Shown here one piece after another: positions 11,927-26,022 of a DNA stretch of 64,000 nucleotides (within the stretch, counting starts at the first letter, position 1; each line of letters starts with the position of its first letter). The stretch covers positions 283,501 to 347,500 of the forward strand of contig JAXDDX010000123.1 in the NCBI GenBank assembly GCA_034670405.1. Direction: 5' to 3'. A program made the translations under genes and the position numbers. The notes beneath the pieces are model-generated. The model worked only from the letters and a program-made list of their open reading frames with translations. It did no database searches and had not been told where the DNA came from. The DNA is from Hoplostethus atlanticus (taxonomy: Eukaryota > Chordata > Actinopteri > Trachichthyiformes > Trachichthyidae).

Positions 11927-11968
<42 letters not shown>
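11902..11968 (+). mobile_element. LINE 3' tail ending in (TATC)n
   Basis: The sequence CCCCCCCGGGATCATTAAAG is followed by about ten TATC units. A sister copy with the same CCCCCCCGGG...AAAG-(TATC)n layout occurs at 41390-41459. This is the usual 3' end of severely 5'-truncated non-LTR retrotransposons in fish (L2/Rex type). Only the tail is visible. Confidence 0.55.
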
Positions 11969-12423
11969 AATGTTAGGCGTACATACGATATCGTAGGCAT
12001 ACATCCAGCTCATAACATTACGGCCAACCACTTCTAACCTCAACCTCTCAACAAAAGGCTAATGGGACATCTAACCCTGCTTGAAAACGGCCTACTCCGC
12101 AGCTCAGAAACTGAATTCTACCAGCAGCCAAAAGGTATCCATGACTTAATTTCCGTAAATTAATTCCAGGAGATCTACTCCATCTGGAAGGATTAAAAAG
12201 TCGACTCTGCTAAGCAGGTTGAAAGGTCAACAACAACTTTCTGAAGAGCTCTTAGCCGGAGGAGTGTTAGATAGGAAGTACGGTTATCCACAGCCCTTAG
12301 CACCATCGCTGGTGGATTGTTACATTGCTAAGTGCTGTTATGTAACTCAACAATAAGGGGATTGACCAGAGAGAAAATTTACTCAGAGCTACAGGAGAGG
12401 AACGAAAAAGGGTAGAAAAAGAA

Positions 12424-12481
12424 AGACACACAGACACACAGACACACAGACACACAGACACACACACACACACACACACAC
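12424..12481. repeat. Compound CAGACA/(CA)n microsatellite
   Basis: ACACAGAC units pass into pure CA. The minus-strand frame across it is a repeat translation. Confidence 0.9.
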
Positions 12482-15400
12482 AAACCAGAGAAACACAACT
12501 TCAGGGACTGTCTAGCTCAACAACCAGAAGGCAGGTGCTCACCTAAGCACACACACACACCATCTTCCTTTCCTTGCGGCTGGGTAGTTTGTTTTTTCAC
12601 AGGTTTGTGAATGTTACCCAGTCAGATTCTGATGCCCATCTTGCAAAACTCTTTTCAGTGGATAACAACATAGTCAGATGTCAAACCTGAACTTTTTATG
12701 TCTAATAAATTCGCATCTACCAGGAATTTGACCTGGTGGGATGTGCAGGCAGCACATACTGACAGAAATGTTTATTACAATATATAACTTAAAACAGAGC
12801 TCATATATAATTTGTGAGATGAGTACGGAAATGATTTCATTCCTGTACTCTTCATTACAAAAATCCTGACATTCAAGACTCTTCTGCAATACAGCCAATT
12901 CCATCAGATGTTGCTCTTTTGTAACTAAAAGTCTGAGCACACCACGTAATTTTGGCCTCTGGCACTATGTTCATGTGCCACCATGCTCAGAACGTATTTC
13001 ATGCCTTTCTTGCACTGCTGGACTCTCTTCTGCAAAATGTCTGAATCAGCATAGTGGCACAATGCTCAATGTATATACAGTATGTACAATATGTACATTC
13101 AACTGTCTATTAGGTAGGACTACTATTAGGTCCTGATCTGTCCCCATGCATTGAATGTGATGTCCTGTTGCCCTTGTACCACATGTGCCAGTAAAGTACT
13201 TAGTCTATGTCTCTACATGAGTTGTTGATATGATCTGAATCAGTGTCACTAAGAGTTTGATTAAAGCTGGTGTGTAGATTCAAAGAGCAACAACAGGAAG
13301 TGGTTGAATTATTATCAGTGACAACAGTTCCTTCAGTTCTGCTACCTGATTTATTTTCTCTCCTTTTCACATTTTTATTCACAATTGTTATTTGCGAGTT
13401 AAGGGACAATTTAAGGGGAAAAATATCCTTTTGTAACCCCATAAAACATTTCAGTACACATATTTTTAAGCTTTGTAGAATCCATGAGATATTTTAACAT
13501 AATTCAGTTAAATTATTTGATATATTAATCACTATGACATAGGTAGTCACCATGATCTCATCAGCATTGTCAGTCTGTAACTGGGTTTCATTATTTTGGA
13601 CCATGATACATCTGATTTATAACTACAAGCTCATATATATCAAATTGGTCCAATTTTTGGATATTCCATCACTACCATTTCAAAGGCATCATGTAGTGTT
13701 AAAATAGTACAATACTAGTGTGCCCTCAATTTCCAGTTTGTGACATCATATCGAGGGCCAAGTCATTTTGGAGAACCAATATGACACGAGTCCTATAAAG
13801 GGAGACTCAAACACTGCTAGATAGCATTTATTTTCAACCTGGCACCATTTGGTTCTGCATCTCAAATCGAGGGCCAAGAATGGTGCTGTGAGCAAAATGA
13901 CAGAAGCTTTTCAAGCATTTAATGTTTTTGGGCAAAGCAAACCACGACTCTGAAACAACCCTTTTGGGTCTGCTTGGGTCCTGGCACGAAGCAGATTTCA
14001 TGCTGTTCTGTACCGCTGATAAGCTGGATCCTTATTTGCTCATCAACACTTTGTCAGAGTTATGTCATATTGTTGTGCTCACAGTTGCACATGTGTCATA
14101 TTCAGGGTTAAGTCAATATGTGCCACCAATGACAGCTGTCTTGTGTTAGAAATCAGTTGTTAAATCAGTGACCCAAATAATTATAGAACTATTGGTATTG
14201 TACTGACAACCTTGATAAGGTTGATAAATAGATCTACTCAAGAGCTTTTATTTGATACATTTGGGCTCTGACTGAAAAGAGCATCTCATCCCCCCTACTG
14301 ACACCCCATAGATTTGCGCTTCTGGGTAATGAAGTAGCTTTTGCCTTGTGCCACTTTAAAAGGTAGCTAACGATTTCAATGAATTTAGATTGCATAGCAG
14401 TAGTTGACACTTCTTTCAAATGGCGGACCTTTCATTTAAAAAGACAGCTCTTCAAAATATTCATTATTATTGTTAAAACATTACAACTGACAGTGGCACA
14501 AATGTTGAGAGGTGCTCAACGTTAAGAGCCTCATATCACGAGTGAAATGAGACAAAGATGTAAAGTGGTAATGCTCAGGACTGAACCCCCCCCCCCCCCC
14601 CCCAACAGTGTTCGCTACTGTGTCTTGCTGTGCATTCCTTTCAGATTCAAATAGTCCAGCAGACAAACAGAGGACTGTCCATTTTCCCTTAAGATGCCAC
14701 AAAAAAGTTCAACTGCAGTGGCAAGCATTATACTATTGTTGCAGCTGTCACATCAATCCAAGTGATTTTGAATTTCCATAATGCTTCTCAATCTGATATC
14801 CTGTGGAAAAAGACTTCTCACAAGCAGAGAGAGCAAGTTTGGAGACCATCTCTCTCTCGGCCCTCTCATGTTACCCCTCTTTTCTATCCCTTATTCTTCT
14901 CTCCTCCTTTTGTAAAGAAAAGCGCATGAAAGCCAGACAACCCAGGAGATCTTGTTTAGGTTGGTAATAGCACGCAAGAGAGAGAGAGAGAGAGAGAGCT
15001 GGAGAGAGAGAAAGACAGAGAGAGATATGTCTTTTATTGACTGAAGTCCTCTGTCAAGGGAGCCTATTTCCAGAGTAAGAAACCTGTGGGTTTGGCTAAA
15101 AGTGAGCAGAGGAAGCGCAGAATGAAGAAAAGCTACAACAGCGGCTTTGTCACAACACATTTTATATGAGGAGGCATTTACTACATGGAGGAATTTCCAT
15201 GTTGCCTGTACAAAGAGAACACAGTCTTTTTTTTTTAGATTATCAACCAAGCTTCCAGTCCTTGACCTCCGTGAACTAGCTTAACTCTGTGAACCTGATG
15301 ACCGCAACCACACAACCACACACACACACAAACACACACACACTTGAATGACAAGTGGACTTATCTAAATATTGTTTCTAGATGTGGGAACTCGCTGGAG

Positions 15401-17743
15401 GGAAACCCGATGACCTTTCACTAATCTGGAAATAACCTGTTTACTTGTACGATTAATAAAAATGACTTCCCCTCCTGCTACAATTTACACATCTGTGTTT
15501 GCTTTCCTTTTCTCCTCTTGCTGTTTGAATATCGTTTTGAATCCCTCCTTGTTTGCACACGTGACACTTAGACACACATGCACACGTACACAGACTGACA
15601 AGTGAAATGAAAATTGTGGTTTTGGGAGTTGTAGGAACTATTTGTAAAGGAGGAGCCGTTTCCATGTGCAGTAATCATCATCTGCAGAATAATCTCACTC
15701 AACATTTTTTATACCAGTTATACGTCACCGTACACATTAAACAGGGAAACTTTCAAAATCGCAAGGAGGAAGAAACTGTACAGCGGCTATCTATCAACCG
15801 CCAAGAGTGAATACTTAAAGGTCGTTGATTTATATCTGTGAAAGTGCAAGATAGCAAAAAAAAAATTAAATAAAAATAAAGAGAGAGGAAGGCGGTTCTG
15901 GTTTCTCTTCTCTCATTAATCGGATAGCTGGGGCTCTGAGAGGCACATAAAGCAGTCAGTCAGACCACTGATTTACACCTTCCCCCTCCCTCCCTCCCTG
16001 CCTGCCTCTCTCTCTCTCGCTCTCTCTCCTATCCCCATTGCCTCAGTACACTGGGACAATTACAGCTCTCCTCTTTCTGCCCGTCTTCGTCATCATCATC
16101 ATCATCATCCCCTCCCGTTTCTGTCTGTCCATCTGTGTCTCTCCATCTATCCCTTTTCCTCCTTGTTTTTCCTTGTTCTGTCAGCCTCTGGCAGATAGCT
16201 TCCTTTTGATTCCTCTTTTCTCCTTTACATCACTTTTATTGTGAACCTCCCCCCCTTCCCTCTCCACCCCTCCGCTACTCTCCCTCTTTCTCTCCCCTAC
16301 TCTCAACTCTAAACGAAATGGGACTGCAGCAATACTAACTGCTGACTAGGGCTAATGCACAATTTTGTAATAATGTCTATTCATTTAAGTCACCCAGGAA
16401 ATGCATAATGGTGGCATTATTGTGCGCGGCATCCTGTTAGGCTAACCCACTGAGGCTTTGGACATGGCCTGCATTCCTTCTTCCCAGCTCCTTACATCTA
16501 ATGAACTAAAACAAAGTCTAGCATAAAATCTCCACTGGGATAATGGGCAATTTATTTCTCACAAAAACCTACACAACACAAGCCACTGCAGAAGAATAAT
16601 AGAGACTATACTTGAATTAAATGACAAGCATAATAAAACACATGACTCCAAAATTATGCTGGCTTTTTTTTCTCTTTACCTCTATCCTATGAAAGTCAAC
16701 ACCTCAATCCACAAAGCACACATGCATGTATGTATGCAAGAACACATGTGCACGCACTAATCACACCAAAACCTACTGTACTTGACTTGACAGGTAAAAA
16801 GGCCTGTGTCAGTGATCTCTGTACTGCAGCTATGAATCTGTCTGTCTGTTCCAATTTCCTGTTGACATTCCACATCTTCCCTGGGTGTAACCGCAGACCT
16901 TTCTCTCTGAAGGGTGGGAGACCCAGCACTGAGTGGGTAAAACCTACAGCCAGGCAGCTTGCATAAGTGATCTGAGCACTGGGGAGATTTAGGCCAAAAT
17001 GTCTTCAAGGTCACCCTGGGACTGAGACAGAAAAAACTCAATTCTCTCTCCAGCCTCAGCGTTACAGCACACTGTAGAAAACTGTAGTTCAGAGGATGTA
17101 AAGCCCTTTCAGCCAGGGGCGCAAATTCTGTTTCTCCCTGGAACCGATTAAAAAAAAAAAGGAAAAAAAACAGTCCTCATGCCATGGTGGAATCAACCAG
17201 AAACAGGCTGGCAGCCCTATTTTTTGAGCCTCAACTCATAGTTTAAGAAACACTGCTCTGGTACACCGCCTTTGCTGAATTGGAGACGTCTGGATTGAAA
17301 CTTCTGAATTGTTCGCTAGCCACACCCTCTTTGCCACCAGGCAGCAAAATGCTGATTTGGGATGAGTACCAGGCAAGAAAATGAGAGTAAATAAACAACA
17401 CCCACACATGATGAGCGTGCTGCACGATGCAGTAGGGTGTGGTAGGCTTATTGATACGTCATCGCGGAAGTACGGATAGTAGCAGGAAGGTAGAGCGGTA
17501 CAAAGACATAAGACACCTGATCGTGTCTTCTACCGGCCGAATTCACAAACATGGTAGCCTGTCTGACTGTTGACATGTCACCATACAGGACTTTGTGGTA
17601 GGTTTTTAATCTTGTATCATACAGTTCTGGAAACTCAGATACAAGATGAGTTTCTCCTTCATCCTTCAAGTTGTATGACTGGAAGCACTTTGAAAGGTCA
17701 GCTGCAAACAGGGTGAAAATTCAAATTAAATTAAAAAAAAGAT

Positions 17744-18219
17744 ATATATATATATATCAGCCATAACATTACAACCACCTGCCTAATATTGTGTAGGTCC
17801 CCCTCATGCCGCCAAAACAGCTCTGACCCGTCGAGGCATGGACTCCACAAGACCTCGGGATCGGACCAGACGGGCTAGCCTTCGCTCCCCACGAGCCTTG
17901 GGCGCCCATGACCTCCTGTTCACCGGTTGTCCTTCCTTGGACCACTTTTGGTAGGTACTAACTGCATACCGGGAACACCCCACAAGACCTGCCGTTTTGG
18001 AGATGCTCTGACCCAGTCGTCTAGCCATCACAATTTGGCCCTTGTCCAAGTCGCTCAGATCCTTACGCTTGCCCATTTTTCCTGCTTCCAACACATCAAC
18101 TTCAAGAACTGACTGTTCTCTTGCTTCCCAATATATCCCACCCCTTGACATTGTAACGAGATAATCAATGTTATTCACTTCACCTGTCAGTGGTTTTAAT
18201 GTTGTGGCTGATCGGTGTA
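17744..18219 (-). mobile_element. Internally deleted Tc1/mariner-type DNA transposon
   Basis: The ends share an inverted terminal sequence containing ATCAGCCA(T/C)AACATTA(C/A)AACCAC (left near 17755, right reading inward from 18219), flanked by TA-rich sequence as expected for TA target duplication. The minus-strand frame 17804-18178 keeps the N-terminal helix-turn-helix of a Tc1-type transposase ([20 protein letters not shown] onward, start near 18076). It then jumps directly to the C-terminal end ([17 protein letters not shown]). The DDE catalytic core between these parts is missing. Full elements of this kind are over 1 kb; this copy is about 475 bases, so it could at most be moved in trans. 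Confidence 0.85.
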
Positions 18220-21200
18220 TATTTCAGTGCAGTGGACACTTTGAGCGGTGCACAACACTGCCTTTGAGGTGAGCGACACCATTCTCTCCATAGGAAAACA
18301 ATGGCTCAGCCAACATAAAGCAATTTCTTGTAGGGCTGAATAAAAACAGGATGCAGTCTTTCCAGTGATATATTACAGCCCACAGCCTGTCTGAAACTGT
18401 TGTCAGCCAGTGTCTTTGCCATCTCACCTTGTCTTTCTCAGCTCTTTAGCACCTCTCCATTCCTCTGCAAACAGCTTAGTAACACAGAGCTTGAGCAAAA
18501 AGACCAACAGCTCATCATCCGGCACCGGCACCAGGCACCACTCTAAACAGTTTACTTCCATTTAGCCAATAATATCTAACCTTAGCCTCAATGCTTCCTT
18601 ACACCTCTGAAGAATGAAATGTTTTAAACCAATTAGCCTTAGCATGATAGAAACCCCAAGGAAAGAGCTAAGACTACTGACAGAAATGCAATTATATTTT
18701 AGGGCTGTGGCATAATTATGCATTTGGGAGATGGCACTTCAAATCCTTACCTCAAAAAAAATATGTAATGAAGAAATGAAAGTGCTGGAATGGGGCCAAA
18801 CCCCTTCAACCAACGGCTGATTGAAGACTGAGGATGCCAGAGTCCCATTTCAGGAGTAAATTTAGGATTCTCAAAGAGACATTGAGCATGACTAACAAGG
18901 AGAGATTATAAAATACTGCTGCTGGGACTAGAGAGTAAAGTGAGGGTATATGAGGGTACAACATGAAGAACACGAAGGAGAAGGAAGACAACCAAGAATA
19001 CTTGCTTTCCTATGTTGCCCTCATCATCTGCCCAAAGTCGATCCAACATAGATGATAGTCTGCCTCCACAATCAATGCCAACTTGAATACTGCCCATCAT
19101 GTAAGACATAATAACTGAACAAATTTAGACATTGGCTCCACATAGTATTAGATTCATATTCTTAAAGCATTTCCATGAAACATTCTCAAAATAGTTCTTA
19201 GTCCAATTAGATCCACTTGTACATCTTTGTGCCTTAAGGTTGGCTAGTGCACATTTTCATTGTCAAACTCAATGAGCCTCCAAATACCAATTAGCAGCTG
19301 AGGACTTAAAGTGAGGACCTGGTGCACGTGCAATAACTGTAAAAGCAATTCAACTGCAAATTAGATGTGAGAAACTATTGCGCGATGTGAGTGCATGCAT
19401 TAATATTTTGAATGAGCTTCAGAGTTACAGTGCATTTCAATGTTCTCCCCGACGCCATGCCAGGAAAATTAAATCCTCAGTATGACAGAGCTTCCAGAGC
19501 TGTTCTCAGTAAAGATGTTTCTATTATTTTGTCAGGTACCCTTTAGCATGCTTGGCAAAGCTAGCTAGCAAAGCAACTTTATCGGCTAGCCAAACTAATA
19601 GCTCTATCTACAGCTCTAAAGCAGTTGCTAATTAATAACGAGTGAATATAACAACTGTCATGGTAGATTTACTGACTTTGATGGTTGCTGGGGTATTTGG
19701 ATAGCCGTTGCTTGAGAGCTGCTCCTATGCTGATCAGAAACTTAAAGGGCAACAGACTTGACCTACCACTCATTTTCCTGATTGTCTGCAGGGCAGTTTG
19801 ATTAAATCTGCATTCTATTGCTTTTTTCAGACAGTTGAATTTAAATGATGGCTTGTCCATTATTTGAAAGGTGGAATAAAGCAAATTTGTTGCCATGTAT
19901 ATTCTCTGATCTTTTGATTGTGTTTTGTATTGTATTTCAAGTCATTGTTTTCTTCCAATGTCATTTTTTGTCTTTCATTGAAGACCACAATGGAAATGAG
20001 TGAACATACATGAAACGTCCTTTATCATGCATTTTTCTATTTCCCAAATCCAATAATAGTAAATTGAAACTGAATTTCACGAGGAAATACCATTTCAGCC
20101 TAGAAGAGTGAATGTCTCTTGAACAAACAGAAACATTGGTGAGTTGAACCTGCACCTTGGAGTGGGCTATCTAGATGGGTGAAGTGTGTCATCAAGGTCA
20201 CGGGGCTCCAATGTGGACATCCAACCGGGCTGCTTGAGGCAGCCACTGGACCAGGTATAGTACTGCCCAATGCTACACTGCATGAACACCAGCAGGGAAA
20301 TCTCAAGACTGCCCCTTCAACACCAAACTGGACTTTAGGGAGACCATCAGTTAGTTGAGTTAGTAGGGTTAAGGAAAGGCCAAGCTTGCCCCTGAGGCCG
20401 AACAGCCATGAGCCGAACACCACTGACCTAGATTAATACCAACCACAGCAGCGCCAGGACTATTCAACACACCCCAGTTTCCTGTATCCTGCCTTTCTGT
20501 CTGTGTGTGAAATGATTCCATCTGTCAGGCTCAGCTGGGCTGTGAGAACACTGCTGAATGCTGCTGCCCACACACACACACACCAAAAAACACAGACGTG
20601 TCGGCTGGGAGCTGGGGCCAAGGTGGGCGTCTGGCTGCCTCCAGCCCTCAGGGAGGGACGGGGGGGGGGGGGGGGCTGAGAAACACTGCCCAGCATGAAA
20701 GGCTCAAGGCTGGGGAGCAAGACTCGAGAGAGCAGCAGAGCGGCGACTGTGGTTGTGATGGTGAACAGAGGTTTATTCACAACAAACCATCATACAAGGC
20801 AGTGTTCGTTTACAAGACATTATGATTTGAATCCCGTTGAAAGCAAAGAACACCGACTGCATACAATGTCTCAGCTAAAAGGAGCTCTATTCAGTTGCCT
20901 CTATACTGCACCTGTGTGTGAGTACTTATGGCAGTCGGTCTCTTTTCAGTCTCCTTGGTGAATTCGTAGCTTACGTATAATAAGTCTGATTTATCAGTGT
21001 GTGCATGTGTTTGGATCAGGCAGGTTAATTACACTGGCATGCATCCCTGACCAAGGACAGCAGCTGGTATTCAATGGATACTAACGGGAGAAAAGAGAGA
21101 TAGCCAGCTAAGTACAGCAAGCACACCCTTCAGCCACCTGTGAGCAACAACACACAAGGGTGAAGAAAAATGAGGTAAGAAGAGAGAAGGGCACAGATGG

Positions 21201-24200
21201 ACTGGTAGGCACGAAAATAAAATAAGTGAAACCTAGCTTAGCGGTAGAGGGGAAAAAAAGGTCAGGTACGAGGTTTGTGAGAAGAGACACCGACTAGTGG
21301 GTGAATAAAAGAGAGAAAAGTGGGGAAAGCTATGCACTGTAAGGTCTTAGAAACATTTCAACCAATTCAGCTCTGTCATTCAGTGCACAGTGAAATGAAA
21401 AACCTTGTCTTGGGATCATGGTGCATTCAAGAGTAGAACGAAAAACACAGTGCAAGCACAGACAAAACAGTGCAGCAAGACAAAATAACGCAATAGTATT
21501 AGAGTGGTGCATAGTGGTGCAAGAATTCAATTCATTTTAGACTAAAAACGGGATCATGCCAGCAGTGTCACACTGACAACTGTGGGTCCTGTATGGCAGG
21601 TCAGGATACAAGGACCACTTTCACTTCCTTCATGTTGAAACTTGGCTTCCTTGCTTTTTAAAACAGTGAGTCAGTACAGCAGTAGTTAGTGTATAAGCTG
21701 CCTCAGCTGAATCCCTGACAAGGCAGTACCAGTGCTGTAGCTCTATTGTCTTACTAATGGACTCCTCTGTCTCCTGGTGGCACAGCCTTCGGTATTAGAA
21801 AAATGTCGAAATTAGGTCAAAGGGTGTTGAACTCACACAGATAAAGGCTAGCATGTGCTCGTATTCATTACCTCTATGCTGGATATGTCAGATGCATGGT
21901 ATAGAGAATTAAAAAAATGCTAGAAAAAAATGCAGGATACTGTGTATAATGCCTTAAAATAGCATTTGCTAAACCCCGGGGACACCTATTTCTAACCTCA
22001 CGTCAACTCTCAGGGGTCGTGTTCACAGAGGAGGCTGAGTAGGAGGGACTGAGAGAGTCTGTGGTTTCTCTCTTGCTCAGTGAAACATTAACCCACATTA
22101 AATCCGTTTTGTTCAGGATCAGTAATCAAACATCTCCATACGGGTGAACATCAAACATCTCTGTGTGCGAACAAGCTGACGAGTTGAAAAGCCAGCCATC
22201 CCACTGTGCTTTTCAGCAGCCGAGAATCAAAGAATTACCCTCAGGCGCGCCAAACATTGGTAATATCCATATTCATAATGGAGACGGGGTGATAAGACAC
22301 CATTCTGCTCCATCACTCACTTTGTCAACACTTCCGTCATTGCTAGCAACGAGCAACGGTAATATGTTGTTTTTGCCTACAGAGAAGCAGGGCGAGCTGT
22401 CACCAACGACGGTTACATACTATATATGGCAACAAGTACCACACAGATAACTGCGGTGGTGTGAAGTTACCAAAGTGTGTGTGCGCGGATAGTACACTCT
22501 ATAGAAGTGACCAAGCTGATGTTTGTTGCTCAGTTAAATCAACGGGAAGCGCAGGCTCTCACTCAACAGTGTGGTTAAGGAGTCAATTGGTTCCATGGAC
22601 CAATGCCAGATTCCCCGTTTGGACTCCTGCCAATATTTATGCTAGCAAAGAGGCTGTTAGATGCAGAAAACATATACTATGTGGATGGTTTTAAGCTTGA
22701 GTTTCAAGGCAACCGTATCTGACTGTAAGCACAGCGTTAAACAATAAAAGGTCAGAATTACTTTTTTACTGAGCCTTGTACATTCATCATTATAGTCAAT
22801 TCTGAGTTGTCACATGGTAGGCATAAATGAGAGAACAAGCTCAAATCCAACACTAATCCCCATCTAATGGCATCGTCAATTATCCTGCGTCCGGGCACGA
22901 TGTAAAACCTAGAGTGCAAGCAGGAGTATGTGGCCAAATACTCCACAAGCAGGTCAAAGTCCAGGGGGATTCATGGCGCTGCTGGCTGGCTAGCGCTACC
23001 ACACAGTTCATAACAAACCAAGTACCTGATGCCTCCGTACAGGGCTGCCCAACCAAAACCCCAGGGGCCAGCAGCCTTACTCTGCCACACAGCAACAGCA
23101 AGCTAGTTAAACAAGCTGTTAAACTTTATCTGCGTCATAACCGTCACAATAATACACCACAGATGCCGGGATTTTAAAAATAGATTTCCCCGAGGACTTT
23201 CCTGGATGTAGGCCTACTCCTTGTGCTTACGTGCGTGTCACTATCTCCAAGTTGTCAAAAGAATTAAAAAATCTGATATAAAAACTTCTGAATCAACATA
23301 ACGAGTTAATAAAATGAGCTAATGCACTTCGCATAGAGCACAGCCATTAGGAGTACTACTAAGACACTGCATATTGAAAGTGTACACACAATGCACTACT
23401 CCAGATTGAAACATCCTATTAGCCCCCACATTCACGGAGCCATTAGCATTTAAATATGCAGGAGCTGTGCTCCTTTCAAAATGCCATTTTTACTCTGCTG
23501 CAAGGAGAGTTCTCCAGTTGTCATAAACAACTTTTTTTATTCAAGGACCTTTTCAAATGTCAGGGCCAATCAAACACAACACGACAGGTCCTCCGGGTGG
23601 GGAAAAAAAAATACAGCAGAGAGGGCAGAGAAGAAAAGAGGACTTATCATGCATATTCATGTGGCTAGAAGGTTCAATGTCTGCTGTCTCGGAGAATTGT
23701 GAGCAGAGGCAAACAGTTTGTGTGGTAACAGACAGTTGAAAAAAAGTATGCTTTTAACTCTTTTTTTTCCCTCCGCACCATGTCCAAATGTCAATGTCAC
23801 AGTCCCACAATGGCCAAAGCAATGTGTGCCCACAAGTGACTCCCAAAACACCAACTCCAACTCTTTTTCTTTTCTACCCGTCAGCACATTTGGGCGAAAG
23901 TTTGCTCTGTGAAGTGGTGCTCAGCAGAATGGCAAACAAACAGTGCCATCTCTCCGCTGGCCAGGGCCCACTTCAGCATTTTAGACATCTCATTCACTTT
24001 ACTGGTTCCCTAACATCAGCAGGATGGATCCTCCTGACACAAGTCTATGTCAGCTGGACAGGAATAGGGGCTCTGCCGAGGCACAATGGAACCCTTCCTC
24101 CTCCTCCTCCTCTTCTTCCTCCCCCTCCTCACGCCACCTCACCCCTGAGACGCTGAGACAGGAGAGAGTGGGTAGGAAGGAAGAGACCAAAAAAAAAGAG

Positions 24201-24223
24201 GAAATAAAACACAATACATGTGC

Positions 24224-24227
<4 letters not shown>

Positions 24228-24272
<45 letters not shown>

Positions 24273-24280
24273 GTGTGTGT
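24228..24280. repeat. (GT)n microsatellite
   Basis: About 26 GT units with one GC interruption. A complementary CA tract follows at 24616-24647. Confidence 0.95.
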
Positions 24281-24613
24281 AATCCTCTTCAGGAAAATTC
24301 GCCAGCACAACCGGTGGGAGAAAGCTGTACACCCTTTTTTTTCACTCTTTCTGTTCTTTCTTTCTCCTTCACGTCCGGCCTCTCTTCATCAGTCTCTGTC
24401 TCTTCTCTCTGGCTCCAGCAAGCCACAGTCATCCAGGACATTATTAGCTGTCAGCATTAACAACCAGTGTAGCAGCAGCAGCAGCAGAGATGGTTTCATA
24501 ACAATGCTCACAGAAAGACTCTTCTCAGCAACACACAGAAGAGCAGGCAGCCAGGACAGTCTGCTGCATGCAGATGGTGCTTTGTCTCTACGACTTCCTG
24601 AAAAAGTGACAGA

Positions 24614-24649
<36 letters not shown>

Positions 24650-25963
24650 CTCGCGGCCACGCACATATGCACACACACACGCAAACACATACATGCTCAC
24701 ATAGTTGGATGACAGCAACTCTATTCATTCCTAATCCTCCACGGTTTGTATGAAAGTTAATGGCAGGTGTTTAGAGTGCCGACTGTGCCAAGCGAGGGAG
24801 GAGAGACGGAGAGTGAGAGGAGAGACAGGGAGAAGCTCAACTCTTTCTTCTGTTGACAACACACACACACACACACACTTCGTCATGTCAGACAAGATCC
24901 CTATTACATCCCTACTAGATCTTCATCTCTACACTCGCCACACTACTCCCTTCGCCCATCCTCATCCTTCCCCCGCTCCGCCCAGCTCGGGCCTTAATGT
25001 CCATGCATGCACTTGAGAGCAATTATGCCGTCTTTGGAGGAAAACGGCCAGTCATTAAGGAGGAGAATGGGATTCCACGGTGTGATGCTTTACACCAGGT
25101 GGGAGGCTATTAGACAGCCCAGTGGTGTGAGCAAACTCCCACTGTCATAAATACAGAGAACAGTAAACATCCTCCTCCGCCGTTATCTCACCGCTGCCAA
25201 GAGCCTTCTCCCAATCATATAATGAGGTAAATAATTTTGCGGGTTACTAGTATGTGACTCCACAAAATGTACATATGCTCACTATACTGTAGGTTATACT
25301 AGTTTTCAGTAATTTGATTCATTATTTGCCGGTAAGTTACAGCTTTTTGCGTTCTGATTTTGCTGCTTCTACCCTCTGTACCATGTCATCAGAAAATAAT
25401 ACAAGCTGAAACTTGAGAAAATCCAAGTATATCTTTATTTTATATTTAAGCTGTGAGAGTGTATGAGACTCCCAACCGTACATGGAAACCCATGGACATG
25501 CAAACAAGACACATGGATCACAATCTTGGTGAAATGGTGCAGTTGTGGTCATATCCAACACATACTAATGCAAATCAAATGCCAGCAAGGGTGCAACTTG
25601 GTGAGTTAATAACCTTGGATTTAATATTTAAAAATTGGCAACAAGATGTAGATACTGGAGTTTTATACTTCATTGTAAATAGTGTTTTAAAATAGGGCCG
25701 TGGGCTATAATTCACTGTTTTTCTGGCAGACCACCATCTTGGACCAAGCCAGCTGAACCAGGATTGACTCCCGTGTTCATACATTACTTCTGATTGGAAA
25801 AGCTGACAATAAGACTCCAGGGACTCCGAGGTGGCAGAAGTAAGCTAGTGGTAGTAATGAAAAGGTAGTAATGAAAATTGACTTCGGGCTGCACTTTAGG
25901 AGCAAACAAGAGAAGCTGTAACTATTTCTTTACATACATAGATATCTCAAACAGCGGCCGGCA

Positions 25964-25964
<1 letters not shown>

Positions 25965-26020
<56 letters not shown>
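25965..26020. repeat. (CA)n microsatellite
   Basis: Twenty-eight uninterrupted CA units. Confidence 0.97.

Positions 26021-26022
<2 letters not shown>

Larger units (their letters stand above)
9578..17740. other. Gene-poor region upstream of ctbp2
   Basis: No coding exon could be supported. It is probably ctbp2 5' intron or intergenic DNA. Seen here: CA/GA repeats near 10260-10330, the LINE tail at 11902, the microsatellite at 12424, an 18-base C run (14586-14603), GA tracts near 14975-15025, and CT-rich DNA (15975-16300). A non-repetitive block with many homeodomain-like ATTA/TAAT words lies at about 16320-16560. Undetected non-coding first exons of ctbp2 could lie here. Confidence 0.4.

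Noticed and set aside
20100-20423. 107-codon minus-strand frame
   Set aside because: Unrecognised, with no supporting promoter, splice or repeat evidence.
22163-22694. Two adjacent plus-strand frames of 95 and 77 codons
   Set aside because: No recognised domain or splice pattern; the separation by stops suggests chance.
24024-24704. 226-codon plus-strand frame
   Set aside because: Built from Ser-rich CTC repeats and GT/CA microsatellites; no recognisable domain.
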